Assembly: GCF_009770985.1 (NCBI RefSeq)
Contig: NZ_WSRW01000001.1
Span: 186,001-250,000 of the forward strand
Direction: 5' to 3'
DNA: 64,000 nt
From: Mucilaginibacter lacusdianchii
GTDB lineage: Bacteria > Bacteroidota > Bacteroidia > Sphingobacteriales > Sphingobacteriaceae
The notes under the pieces: model-generated
What the model was told of the DNA's origin: nothing
The model's input: the letters and a program-made list of their open reading frames with translations, nothing else
Database searches by the model: none
Program-made: the position numbers and the translations under genes
Part shown: positions 56,126 to 64,000 of the stretch, piece by piece
Layout: every line of letters starts with the position of its first letter
Numbering within the stretch: the first letter of the stretch is position 1

Positions 56126-57262
56126 TTACTTATTAGTTATTATTTTATCATATTCTGCCGCATACTGCGCTATAAGTGTTGCTTCAGAAAAGTGGCTTTC
56201 AATAATGCTTCTTCCATGATTGCGCAGGTGGAGTAATTTATCCTGATCAGCTTTTGCTTCAGATAATTTTTCACTTACATCAGTGGCATCCAGAGAGGTT
56301 ACCCAGCCTAAATTTTGCTTTGCGACAAAGTCAGACAAGGCTACATCTTGTGATACCAGCACTGCAGTTCCCATGTGCAAAGATTCAACAACCACGTTGG
56401 CGAAATTTTCATTAAGCGATACCAATACAAATAAATCAGCGCTCATTAGCTCCGTAAATTTTTCTTCGCGGCTTTTCCAACCCAGCCATTGAACACTGGA
56501 AGCGATATTCAGCTCATCAGCTAATTGTTTAAGTTGTTGGATATACTCATCATCGCCGCTACCCGCAATTTTGAGTTGTGCAGGAAATTTAAGTTGACTG
56601 ATGGCATGAAAAAGTATTTCGATACCTTTTTTGGGATGAATACGCGACATGAATAGCAGCGTAAACACTTGGTTATCTGAGTGCGTAATCGGGACGTCGG
56701 GTAATGATATAATATTCGGTAATACAAAACCTTTCCATCCGCCAATCAGTTCCCGGCATTCCTTATACTCGGCCGGTGCTGTTGCATGGAAATAGCTTTT
56801 TGCCAGTATGCTGCGCCCAAACAAATTATGCATCATTTTTTTGGCCTTGCTGCTACCAGAATTAAAAATATAATGGCTTAGCATCCCACGAGGTGCAATA
56901 ATTACCTTAGCACCTTTAGTTAAACATATTTTGGCAGCTACCATTACCAGTATGTTCCACCAGGAGTGGATGTGTACAATATCGTATTCTTTAACCGTTT
57001 TAAACAATTGTTCCCACAAGGCAGGCGAAACGTGGGTGGGATCTTTAGTAATACGTTTAAAATAAGTAACCTGCACACCATCCACATTTAGTGTGCTACC
57101 GGGTGCAATATCTAATTCTTGCGGCCCGTTGGCGGTAGTTGTGTAAACATCAACCGTATGCCCTTGTATAACCAATCCTTCGCATAAACGTGCTACCGAT
57201 TCAATCGGCCCTCCATAAATGTAAGCTGGCTTGTAAGATGGTACGATGTGAAGTATTTTCAT
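56126..57262 (-). CDS. Glycosyltransferase family 4 protein
   Basis: A 378-residue GT-B glycosyltransferase with an N-terminus ILHIVPSYKPAYIYGGPIESVARL. The donor domain shows LLFMSRIHPKKGIEILFHAI and the E-x7-E motif around NENFANVVVESLHMGTAVLVSQD. The start motif resembles the XYAG1 group of glycosyltransferases reported beside exosortase Y in Bacteroidota, but no exosortase gene is in view, so I record this only as a resemblance. Sugar and linkage unknown. Confidence 0.9.
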   Translation of the reverse strand: MKILHIVPSYKPAYIYGGPIESVARLCEGLVIQGHTVDVYTTTANGPQELDIAPGSTLNVDGVQVTYFKRITKDPTHVSPALWEQLFKTVKEYDIVHIHSWWNILVMVAAKICLTKGAKVIIAPRGMLSHYIFNSGSSKAKKMMHNLFGRSILAKSYFHATAPAEYKECRELIGGWKGFVLPNIISLPDVPITHSDNQVFTLLFMSRIHPKKGIEILFHAISQLKFPAQLKIAGSGDDEYIQQLKQLADELNIASSVQWLGWKSREEKFTELMSADLFVLVSLNENFANVVVESLHMGTAVLVSQDVALSDFVAKQNLGWVTSLDATDVSEKLSEAKADQDKLLHLRNHGRSIIESHFSEATLIAQYAAEYDKIITNK

Positions 57263-57318
57263 GCAGGTTAATGTATGCTTGGAGTAATGTTACGTGTTGT
57301 TATGAATTAAGTTTTAAT

Positions 57319-58488
57319 TTATACCAAAACACGCTTGTAAATTGTTTCGATGGCAGCCAATGAACTATCCGAATCAAATCTTTTTGCGTTCTGAATACCA
57401 GCTTCTATGGTCATTTGCCGTTCATCGGGCGACAGCCTAAGTAAATCGTTAACTTTAGATGCAGCCATTTCGGCCCAAGCATTTACTTCTGGCTGACGGT
57501 GAGGCCGGCTGACAATATAATAGGCTGCGTTGCCGCCAACTTCTGTCATGGGGGCTTGATTTGTGGTTATTACCGGGCAACCTGATGCCATGGCTTCAGC
57601 AATAGGCCAGCCAAAACCCTCTGCCAATGACGGGAATATAAACACAGATGCACCTTGATAAGCCAACCGAACAAACTCATCTGATTTACCGGTTAGCAGA
57701 TAAATATCTTTTTGATATGGCGATTGGCTATAAGCCTCTTGTAGTTTACCATTTGGTGCAGCACCTATCATAATTAGTGGTAAATCCGTATTGTACAATT
57801 GTCGCCAGGCATTATATATCTCGATTACGCCTATGCGATTCTTGTACCACTGGTTGCCGCCAATGTGAAGCAGGTAGCCAGTGGTTAGTTTAACTTTGAT
57901 ATCGTCACCTATTACCTGTCTTACTTTAGCCGCACTATCGGCCTGAAACTTCTGATTTAAACCATTGTAAACTACTTCCGACAGTTTAGGTGTACGATCC
58001 AAAAACTGGTGCAAATCATGCTGTGTTTGTTTGGAAACCGAAATGAAATTTTGACCTTGCTGATACCCTTTACGTATATACGCCTGGTAAGCTTGCCCGC
58101 TTTTACCCGTCGGATTTTCCGGAATCTTTCCTAAGGCTGATCGTTGGGCTAAAAAATCGTGGCAATGTATTACATGTGGCCGGTGTTTTACCAACGGCAC
58201 CCAGGGCCCTAATGCTTGATCAGTAAATACAAATAAAGTATTGGCCGGATAAGCTTTGAGGCGCTTACGAACCTGGGCTGGAAAAAGAATGTACTGATCT
58301 AAATATCCCATCCATTTTTTTAAGCTTGCAGGCACGGGCAATTTTAAAAAAAAGCCTTGTGGTGTCCAAACTTCTGTTTGATGCCCTCTGGCTTGCATAC
58401 CTGCATTTAGCATGGTCGCAAAGCGTGGCATACTTTGTGAACCTAAAAATGGCGGATGGGTAAAAAATACTATTCGCATACAAACCAT
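57319..58488 (-). CDS. Glycosyltransferase family 4 protein
   Basis: A 389-residue GT-B glycosyltransferase. IVFFTHPPFLGSQSMPRFATML opens the acceptor domain. YLLHIGGNQWYKNRIGVIEIYNAW and FIFPSLAEGFGWPIAEAMASGCPVITTN provide the donor-site E-x7-E motif. The ATG at 58488 overlaps the upstream gene's stop as TAATG, which supports it as the start. A second ATG three codons later (58479) is also possible. It shares translation with the polymerase-like gene. Donor sugar unknown. Confidence 0.9.
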   Translation of the reverse strand: MVCMRIVFFTHPPFLGSQSMPRFATMLNAGMQARGHQTEVWTPQGFFLKLPVPASLKKWMGYLDQYILFPAQVRKRLKAYPANTLFVFTDQALGPWVPLVKHRPHVIHCHDFLAQRSALGKIPENPTGKSGQAYQAYIRKGYQQGQNFISVSKQTQHDLHQFLDRTPKLSEVVYNGLNQKFQADSAAKVRQVIGDDIKVKLTTGYLLHIGGNQWYKNRIGVIEIYNAWRQLYNTDLPLIMIGAAPNGKLQEAYSQSPYQKDIYLLTGKSDEFVRLAYQGASVFIFPSLAEGFGWPIAEAMASGCPVITTNQAPMTEVGGNAAYYIVSRPHRQPEVNAWAEMAASKVNDLLRLSPDERQMTIEAGIQNAKRFDSDSSLAAIETIYKRVLV

Positions 58489-59852
58489 TAGCTAATAGGT
58501 GATACATTTTTAGGCGCAATGCGTGGTTTAACCAACTTTGGAACCCGAAATGCAGCCAGTACCAGGCCACCGATAACAACACTAAATCCAAGTGCTGTGG
58601 GCTGCTTCCATTGTGCCTGTGGTACGTTAAGTAAAAGAAAGCTAAACAATATCCAAGGCAAAAACTCCTCTTTTTTAAGCATTTTAAAACTCTTAAAAAA
58701 TATATCAAACGAGAAAGCAACTCTGACAATAATGATGATCATCCCAAATATAGGGCCTTGCTCAAATATGATCCGGCCCCACTCCCCTTCGGTAAACGAT
58801 GGACCAAGCCGTTGTGCACCTAAACTGGTTCCGTAACCAATACCTTTGCCAAATATAGAATTACCTTCTGCGAACCCTAACGAGTTTATTAAACCGCCTA
58901 AATACCGGTCGAGAAATACGGACTCAACACCGCCTTCTGCCTCATTGGCACCATTGAAGCGGGCCAAAAAAGCGTCGAGAGCCGTGCCAAACAACGACGT
59001 TTTGGCGATGATGATGGCCAACACCGAAATTCCTATAGCGGCACCTATTATTTTAGATGCATATTTAGGTTTACGAGCTACTGCAACCAATGTAAATCCG
59101 GCACATACTGCTACGAAGAAAAACAAAGCCCGACTGATAGATAACGGAATTGCCATTAGCAGAGCACCTGTTCCTAATAATAGTACGATGCGTTTTATTT
59201 CATTTTGATACAACCAAAAATAAAATATAAAGCAGGTTACCAACTGAAAGTACAATGTGTTGCCATTAGTAAATGAGAAGGTACCAGGGGGCCGCATATA
59301 ACCCATTGCACCGGCAAATCCGGCTCCGGCTTCATCACCACCAACCCCACGGTTTACAAAAGCGGACTGCGGACTTTTGAATTGCAACGCAATAAGCACT
59401 GCAATAGGGATGGCCGAGTAAACAAAAAACCGCCCTACCTGAATCACGTCTTTTTTGTTAAAGACCTTACCCATGACAAATATGACCGGAAAATGCAACA
59501 CATAGATACGAGCGCCATATAAAGCCACAGCAAAATCATGGTGCCCCATTACCATAGCGGTAAGTATGCCGATGAATCCGACAGCCACCATCCATGCAAT
59601 GTACGCGCTTTTGTAAACTATTTTTTGTTGACCTGCTAAAAACAGGATGTACAAAGCAACCGGATCACGCACAATGAGCAGTGGGCCCGATAGAAATGGC
59701 AACACCCATTTACGTAATGCCCCCTCAAATACAAGCAAAAGAATATAAAGCCATAGTACTTTTTTAAGTTTGCTAATGGGATCATTCCGCTTGATGAGCG
59801 GTTTCTGAGCTTTTATATTTTTAGCATGAAGCGCTAGATTTGAAACCGGCAT
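58488..59852 (-). CDS. O-antigen polymerase/ligase-like membrane protein (locus copy)
   Basis: A 454-residue multi-pass protein with about ten to twelve predicted membrane helices and a larger periplasmic loop at about residues 290-340 (RFNGANEAEGGVESVFLDRYL, GLGYGTS-type GIGYGTSLGAQRL). This is the topology of Wzy polymerases and O-antigen ligases. It sits within the exopolysaccharide locus, so it is the natural candidate for the polymerase there, in contrast to the orphan copy at 7641-8900. Its stop overlaps the following gene's start (TAATG). Polymerase and ligase roles cannot be separated here. Confidence 0.85.
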   Translation of the reverse strand: MPVSNLALHAKNIKAQKPLIKRNDPISKLKKVLWLYILLLVFEGALRKWVLPFLSGPLLIVRDPVALYILFLAGQQKIVYKSAYIAWMVAVGFIGILTAMVMGHHDFAVALYGARIYVLHFPVIFVMGKVFNKKDVIQVGRFFVYSAIPIAVLIALQFKSPQSAFVNRGVGGDEAGAGFAGAMGYMRPPGTFSFTNGNTLYFQLVTCFIFYFWLYQNEIKRIVLLLGTGALLMAIPLSISRALFFFVAVCAGFTLVAVARKPKYASKIIGAAIGISVLAIIIAKTSLFGTALDAFLARFNGANEAEGGVESVFLDRYLGGLINSLGFAEGNSIFGKGIGYGTSLGAQRLGPSFTEGEWGRIIFEQGPIFGMIIIIVRVAFSFDIFFKSFKMLKKEEFLPWILFSFLLLNVPQAQWKQPTALGFSVVIGGLVLAAFRVPKLVKPRIAPKNVSPIS

Positions 59853-59996
59853 ACAGTTTTACCTTTTTGCATGATGTTATATAAAATCATGCTATTTAAT
59901 TAACTAATAACAGCCAGTGCTAACAAGCGAAATTTAAAATTAAGCACTTTCGCCACATTTTCAGCAACAAAGCATCGTACTTCAAAATACGAGTAA

Positions 59997-61283
59997 TCAC
60001 GAAGTATATGACTTGCTTTCATGATAATTATTCTGATTTAACCGGCCTACAACTCTTGCAGCCGCAGTAGCAGTTTCATTACTATAAATTTGCCAAGGGC
60101 GCTGGCTGGCTGTTTCCATAGCTGCCAAACCTATATTTGGTATATCACGACGGCGTTCTAATATATTTTCAATGGCATCCTGTAAAGCACGAGTAGATGC
60201 GGCTTTAATCAGCCAACCGTTTACACCATCTTCAATAAAATTAGGGCCAATCGTTCTGTCGGTGGTAATAACCGGGGTGCCTTGCGACATGGCTTCGGTG
60301 ATAACCAAACCAAACCCTTCAAACAATGAAGCAAAAATCAGTACATCATGATCCCGCATTAGTTTGAGTATTTCTTCATTGGGCAAGGTTTGTATCCACC
60401 GATGTTTGGTCAAAGCAATATTTAATGGCTTACACTCATCATTCTTTTTAGTGCCTACTACTGTAAGTTCTACGTGTTTACCTATAGCTTCAACCGCGGC
60501 AAATAAATCGGCCACACCTTTACGCTGTGATAAGCCACCCACAAAAAGCAATTTCAACGGGCGCTTGTCAAAGTTTTCGTGGTATATGCGATTTTTGGCC
60601 ACCGGCGGAAAGCCGTACGGTATAACTTCTACCGGTGCCAATTTGCCCGGATATTCTTTTAATGTACTGGCCGTAAAATTACTGGCCACAAAAATATGGT
60701 TGGCCAATGCAAGTTCTTCATCTTTACGGGCTAGCTTTTCTTCCGGATCTTTTAAGCCCGTTAACGTAGGTATCCATTCCGGCCAACGTTCCCGCTCTTC
60801 ATCAAGTAAGCGGTGAGCTGCACGCCAGTAACCAATAGGCAAGTCATACAAACAAGTTAAACCCAGCTGCTTGGCTCTACGAAAAGTAGCTAACGCGTTA
60901 TCTTCATAACTATAAATTGCTTTAGCACCATTTTTCAATTCTTTTAAAAGCTGTGCAGCAACATGCTTATCAAACTTTTTTATAACGCTGTATACATGGA
61001 AAGGCGATGTTGGCGGAACACTAAGCGATGGTATACCCGAACGCATAGCCAGCATACGACCTAATTCTACCCAAGGCCAAGTTTTAGTAAAAGGTTGTAA
61101 TTCGGGATCATGACTACGGCGCCTGATTTCGGAAAGCCCCTTCATCTGGCTGATACGGTCAAGCAGATTTCCCGGAAATACAGCTAACGATACATAGTAA
61201 GCTGTTAAGAGATCAGCTTCTACAAAACCGTGTGCAACTGCTTTTACATTGGCATTACCCGTTATCTGCGATAGTATAATCAT
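59997..61283 (-). CDS. Glycosyltransferase family 4 protein
   Basis: A 428-residue GT-B glycosyltransferase, longer than its neighbours. The N-terminal acceptor half includes IILSQITGNANVKAVAHGFVEADLL. The donor half carries LLFVGGLSQRKGVADLFAAVEAI and FASLFEGFGLVITEAMSQGTPVITTDRT with the E-x7-E pair. It starts 18 bases after the next glycosyltransferase gene, so the two are likely co-transcribed. A 144-base gap before the polymerase-like gene shows nothing clear. Sugar unknown. Confidence 0.9.
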   Translation of the reverse strand: MIILSQITGNANVKAVAHGFVEADLLTAYYVSLAVFPGNLLDRISQMKGLSEIRRRSHDPELQPFTKTWPWVELGRMLAMRSGIPSLSVPPTSPFHVYSVIKKFDKHVAAQLLKELKNGAKAIYSYEDNALATFRRAKQLGLTCLYDLPIGYWRAAHRLLDEERERWPEWIPTLTGLKDPEEKLARKDEELALANHIFVASNFTASTLKEYPGKLAPVEVIPYGFPPVAKNRIYHENFDKRPLKLLFVGGLSQRKGVADLFAAVEAIGKHVELTVVGTKKNDECKPLNIALTKHRWIQTLPNEEILKLMRDHDVLIFASLFEGFGLVITEAMSQGTPVITTDRTIGPNFIEDGVNGWLIKAASTRALQDAIENILERRRDIPNIGLAAMETASQRPWQIYSNETATAAARVVGRLNQNNYHESKSYTS

Positions 61284-61301
61284 CTTTTGTGTGTTATTTG
61301 T

Positions 61302-62360
61302 TTAGAATAACTTGTTGCTCCATTGCTTTACCAACGCGGCCGAAGAAAAGTTTTGCTCATACAATTCAACCTGTGTTTCTCTGGAAACTTTACCAGCTAC
61401 TATATCATGATGCAGCTGTGTAATTGCTTGTTTTACCTGATCGTAATTATCAACATTGGGTAACAAACGTGTTGAAACCGGGTCGCAGGCAATATCAGCT
61501 ATACCGCCACGGTTGGTGGCCATCCAAGGCACTCCGGCACTCATTACTTCCAACAAACTTATGGGTAAACCTTCGGGGTGCGTGGATAATAACAAAAATG
61601 CGTCTAGCTTGGCAATAGCGTTTGTTAACCCTTCTTTGCCTGTATAAGTACCATGATAATACACATTCTTAAATCCATCAAAGTAAGACGACGGATATTT
61701 GGGTCCTTCGCCCCATATGTTGAATCTTATATCCTTCAACTCTGGCTCTTCACTTAATCTGCATATTAAATCAATTCCTTTTTCAGGAATTAATCTGCCG
61801 AAATAACCAAAATTCACCTCACCTGTTGCAGCAACAGGATGTGACCCCAGTTCCACTTTTCTGGAAAAGCATGGAATGGTATCAATGCTTCTTTTTAAGA
61901 AAGCTGCCATATCATTGGCATTGCGGCGGGCACATGCGATGACATGGTTGGCAGTTTTAAGCGTTTTTGCATAATCATCACTCCAAGACGATTGATCTGC
62001 AGCATCGCCCGCGGTGTGGTGATGATGTACCCAATTTTTAGAGCGTACCAATTTGGCAAACAAGCCCGGACTGTTACCCTGACCGTTGGTGTAAAGCGCA
62101 TCATAGCGGTTAATACGCACTTGTAAACCGGTTTTTATTAACCATGCCAGCCGTTTATAGGAACGGCCATGCCTACCAAAATACACTTTACGGCAAACTT
62201 TACGATACATAGCTTCCGTTTCTGGAAGCATAGCAGCGTTAAGCACCACCAAGTCTATTTCAGCTCCGGCGGCGGCCATGTTTTTACAAAACTCCTGCAA
62301 ATGGCTTTCGATGCCGCCCGTTTCCAGATGTTGTGTAGTGTATACTAGCAATTTACCCAT
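61302..62360 (-). CDS. Glycosyltransferase family 4 protein
   Basis: A 352-residue GT-B glycosyltransferase. LLVYTTQHLETGGIESHLQEFCKNM opens it. NFGYFGRLIPEKGIDLICRLSE and LLLSTHPEGLPISLLEVMSAGVPWMATNRGG supply the nucleotide-sugar site and the E-x7-E motif. It is close in type to the PimB/WcaL-like retaining transferases. It lies 35 bases after the pyruvyltransferase gene and 18 bases before the next glycosyltransferase, consistent with one transcript. Confidence 0.9.
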   Translation of the reverse strand: MGKLLVYTTQHLETGGIESHLQEFCKNMAAAGAEIDLVVLNAAMLPETEAMYRKVCRKVYFGRHGRSYKRLAWLIKTGLQVRINRYDALYTNGQGNSPGLFAKLVRSKNWVHHHHTAGDAADQSSWSDDYAKTLKTANHVIACARRNANDMAAFLKRSIDTIPCFSRKVELGSHPVAATGEVNFGYFGRLIPEKGIDLICRLSEEPELKDIRFNIWGEGPKYPSSYFDGFKNVYYHGTYTGKEGLTNAIAKLDAFLLLSTHPEGLPISLLEVMSAGVPWMATNRGGIADIACDPVSTRLLPNVDNYDQVKQAITQLHHDIVAGKVSRETQVELYEQNFSSAALVKQWSNKLF

Positions 62361-62395
62361 TAGGCATGATGTTTAAAACCTTACTTAAGGTTAAG

Positions 62396-63409
62396 TTATA
62401 TGCTGTTACCGTAAACTTTTTTCATGGTATCATTCGCCAGGCCCAGCTTTAACATACCCGAAACAGCCATACCATACAATTTTGCCTGACGTATGCTATC
62501 ACGTTTTACTTTCTTAAATTCTTCGCTGTCGGGATTTTGCATAACATTATATCCTTTGGCTACAGAGCCACGGCATATGTTAGACAAAAATTCCTGACGG
62601 GCTTTTAACGCTTCTGTTTTTACCGGGGGTTTAACCAGTTCAGTAGCCGACAACACTTCTTCGTATGAAGTGATATGTGCCAGCTCGGCAACAGGAGCCA
62701 AACGCTTTTCAGAAGGGTGCGGGTGAATTAACATTACGTTGGCACCCATACCCAGACAAGGCAAAGCACAATGTATTTTAGTAGTAATAATTAAACGGGC
62801 TTTGCAGTAACGCTCCAGTAAGTAATCCATGTGCTTTTCGCAACGGGCACTGTATTCTTCAATATTGCCCGAAGTATCTTCCGGATCGTGTGATATTCTT
62901 ACCAACTTGGTACCTAACAGTTGTTCCAGCTTATCAACTACGTTTTGCGGAACCTGGTGATCAATATTATCTACCAGCAATACCTCACCGGTTCCGGTAT
63001 TATTGATAGGTGCACGCTGGCGTGTAGTAGTAGTTAAACAACCGGAGTAATAAGCAGGAATGCCCCAACCTAAAAACAATTTTAATGTTTTTTGGTCGCG
63101 GCAACCAATTGGTGCATGTTGTTTGAAATGGTCACGTACTTTTTTTGAACTCAGTAATGACGATTTGGCGATGTGCATAGATACATAAACCGGCTTTACA
63201 TTTGGCGGCGGCGGAAACTTTTCATAAGAATGCATATACCAGCCATTAGCTATCAACAATGCTTCTTCTGATTTGTCTATATCAGCCAATGCTTCGCGGT
63301 CGGCAACATGAGCATTGTTTGGCGGAAGAAATGCTTTGGCTACAATGCCTTGCAAAACGTCTCCGATGTTGTTTCGTATACCGCCTTCTACCTGATAGTA
63401 ATATTTCAT
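62396..63409 (-). CDS. Polysaccharide pyruvyltransferase family protein
   Basis: A 337-residue protein of the polysaccharide pyruvyl transferase family (CsaB/WcaK type), which adds ketal-linked pyruvate from phosphoenolpyruvate to sugars. Visible features are YYYQVEGGIRNNIGDVLQGIVAKAF near the start, a central GCRDQKTLKLFLGWGIPAYYSGCLTTT, and LIITTKIHCALPCLGMGANVMLIHPH. The family fold is GT-B-like. It supports a pyruvylated polymer for this locus. It lies between glycosyltransferase genes with short gaps. Confidence 0.87.
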   Translation of the reverse strand: MKYYYQVEGGIRNNIGDVLQGIVAKAFLPPNNAHVADREALADIDKSEEALLIANGWYMHSYEKFPPPPNVKPVYVSMHIAKSSLLSSKKVRDHFKQHAPIGCRDQKTLKLFLGWGIPAYYSGCLTTTTRQRAPINNTGTGEVLLVDNIDHQVPQNVVDKLEQLLGTKLVRISHDPEDTSGNIEEYSARCEKHMDYLLERYCKARLIITTKIHCALPCLGMGANVMLIHPHPSEKRLAPVAELAHITSYEEVLSATELVKPPVKTEALKARQEFLSNICRGSVAKGYNVMQNPDSEEFKKVKRDSIRQAKLYGMAVSGMLKLGLANDTMKKVYGNSI

Positions 63410-63438
63410 TATGTATGAGTTAATTTACAACCTATATA

Positions 63439-64000
63439 TTATCCTAAATAGCTTTGATAAAGCTCTACTAAATCTTTGCGCCCTTTTGTCCAGGGGTGGC
63501 CCAAAAACTCCGGCGAATCGGGCTTGGGTCCGTTAAAATGTATCACATGTACATCTTCAGCAGCCTTTTTGATGTGCTCATAGTAACGCTGGGGCAGATC
63601 ATGATTTTCAAGACCGTTATAAAAGCGTACCTGAAAATTCATTCTGAAATCATAAGAAAGCTTTTTACCATACTTACTCATCCAAATAGTAATAATTTCT
63701 TGATCGCCTAAACATGCCTTTCTAAAAGTTTTAAGCAGTTTCAGCATTACGTTGAATTTGCTTTTGGTACGATCCGCTTTGCTTATACGTACCAGGCCCG
63801 AGTTAAGTGACACATGAGGGCGTAATACAATGCCCATGGCCAGCGCCTTTGCATAATAAGTTAACAGATTTACACTTTTTTGCAGCAGTGGCTGGTTGAA
63901 TGAAAATATTGGAAATGCCCGGCCATTGGCAGCACTTACACCCATAAAATCATTTTTTTCAAATACCTTATCCAAGTTTTTCAGCACCAGCATATCGGCG
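63439..64000 (-). CDS. GT8/glycogenin-like glycosyltransferase, 5' end cut by the window
   Basis: The visible 187 residues are the C-terminal part of a nucleotide-sugar transferase. In frame, the last codons before the window edge read ADMLVLKNLDKVFE, the DxD-type metal-binding motif (DADMLVLKNLD) of GT8 enzymes, so the ATG at 63993 is internal and the gene continues past the edge. Later residues include HVIHFNGPKPDSPEFLGHPWTKG, the conserved HFNGPxKP-like tail. Its likely product adds a hexose to a carrier or glycan of this locus. Confidence 0.8.
   Translation of the reverse strand, partial: ADMLVLKNLDKVFEKNDFMGVSAANGRAFPIFSFNQPLLQKSVNLLTYYAKALAMGIVLRPHVSLNSGLVRISKADRTKSKFNVMLKLLKTFRKACLGDQEIITIWMSKYGKKLSYDFRMNFQVRFYNGLENHDLPQRYYEHIKKAAEDVHVIHFNGPKPDSPEFLGHPWTKGRKDLVELYQSYLG

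Noticed and set aside
56126..57262. Exosortase-linked (XYAG1) glycosyltransferase system
   Set aside because: The N-terminal motif resembles it, but no exosortase or sorting partner is in the window, so the link is not supported.

Overview
The window looks like chromosomal DNA from a member of the Bacteroidota, most likely family Sphingobacteriaceae (Mucilaginibacter- or Pedobacter-like). The reasons are type IX secretion genes (GldK/PorK-like, GldN/PorN-like, PorP/SprF-like, a PorE-like OmpA protein and a type B sorted surface protein), a lipoprotein TamA homologue next to TamB, promoter boxes of the Bacteroidota form TAnnTTTG, and few visible Shine-Dalgarno sites. The genus is an inference from gene content. 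I saw no rRNA, tRNA, CRISPR array, prophage or transposase gene.

Layout. 1-5.7 kb: an M23 peptidase, a Bcp peroxiredoxin, an ECF sigma factor with a membrane protein carrying seven tandem copies of a VPxxYF motif, a small secreted protein and a class III aminotransferase. 5.8-12.5 kb: a DUF58 protein, thioredoxin, an orphan polysaccharide-polymerase-like membrane protein and dnaE. 12.8-20.3 kb: the envelope pair tamB-tamL. 20.3-26.7 kb: a retropepsin-like protease, then a three-gene type IX secretion cassette (surface protein, PorP/SprF, PorE-like). 26.7-27.4 kb: a gene-free block that is a 649-bp composite inverted-repeat element with a smaller palindrome nested in it. 27.4-36.2 kb, minus strand: a lipoprotein of glycoside-hydrolase type, a DUF294/CBS protein with a membrane-anchored exonuclease, a PadR regulator with two sibling membrane proteins, a lipoprotein and gyrB.

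36.4-45.2 kb is mostly plus-strand housekeeping: an OmpH/Skp-like lipoprotein, guanine deaminase, an HD phosphohydrolase, an Rdx/S4 pair, dapD, a glycosyltransferase overlapping a TsaC/Sua5 protein, a CCA-adding enzyme, an acidic TnpR-like protein and miaA. A second palindrome of the nested family sits between dapD and the glycosyltransferase. 45.2-46.7 kb carries a dTDP-rhamnose reductase and a GmhA-like isomerase. 47.3-49.9 kb carries a GldK/GldN pair that lacks gldL and gldM. After a methyltransferase, 51.1-64 kb is a minus-strand exopolysaccharide locus: gmd and fcl make GDP-L-fucose, and they sit with seven glycosyltransferases, a WcaF-type acetyltransferase, a polymerase/ligase and a pyruvyltransferase. 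This predicts a fucosylated, acetylated and pyruvylated polymer, loosely like colanic acid. The locus runs off the window end inside a GT8-like gene.

The common theme is the cell envelope: secretion of surface proteins (T9SS), outer-membrane biogenesis (TamB/TamL, Skp-like) and polysaccharide production. No single gene set here is clearly a new system. The observations most worth following are the 649-bp inverted-repeat element and its nested palindrome family, the seven-repeat sigma-linked protein, the GldK-GldN pair without motor genes, and the PadR module with two sibling membrane proteins and a candidate operator.
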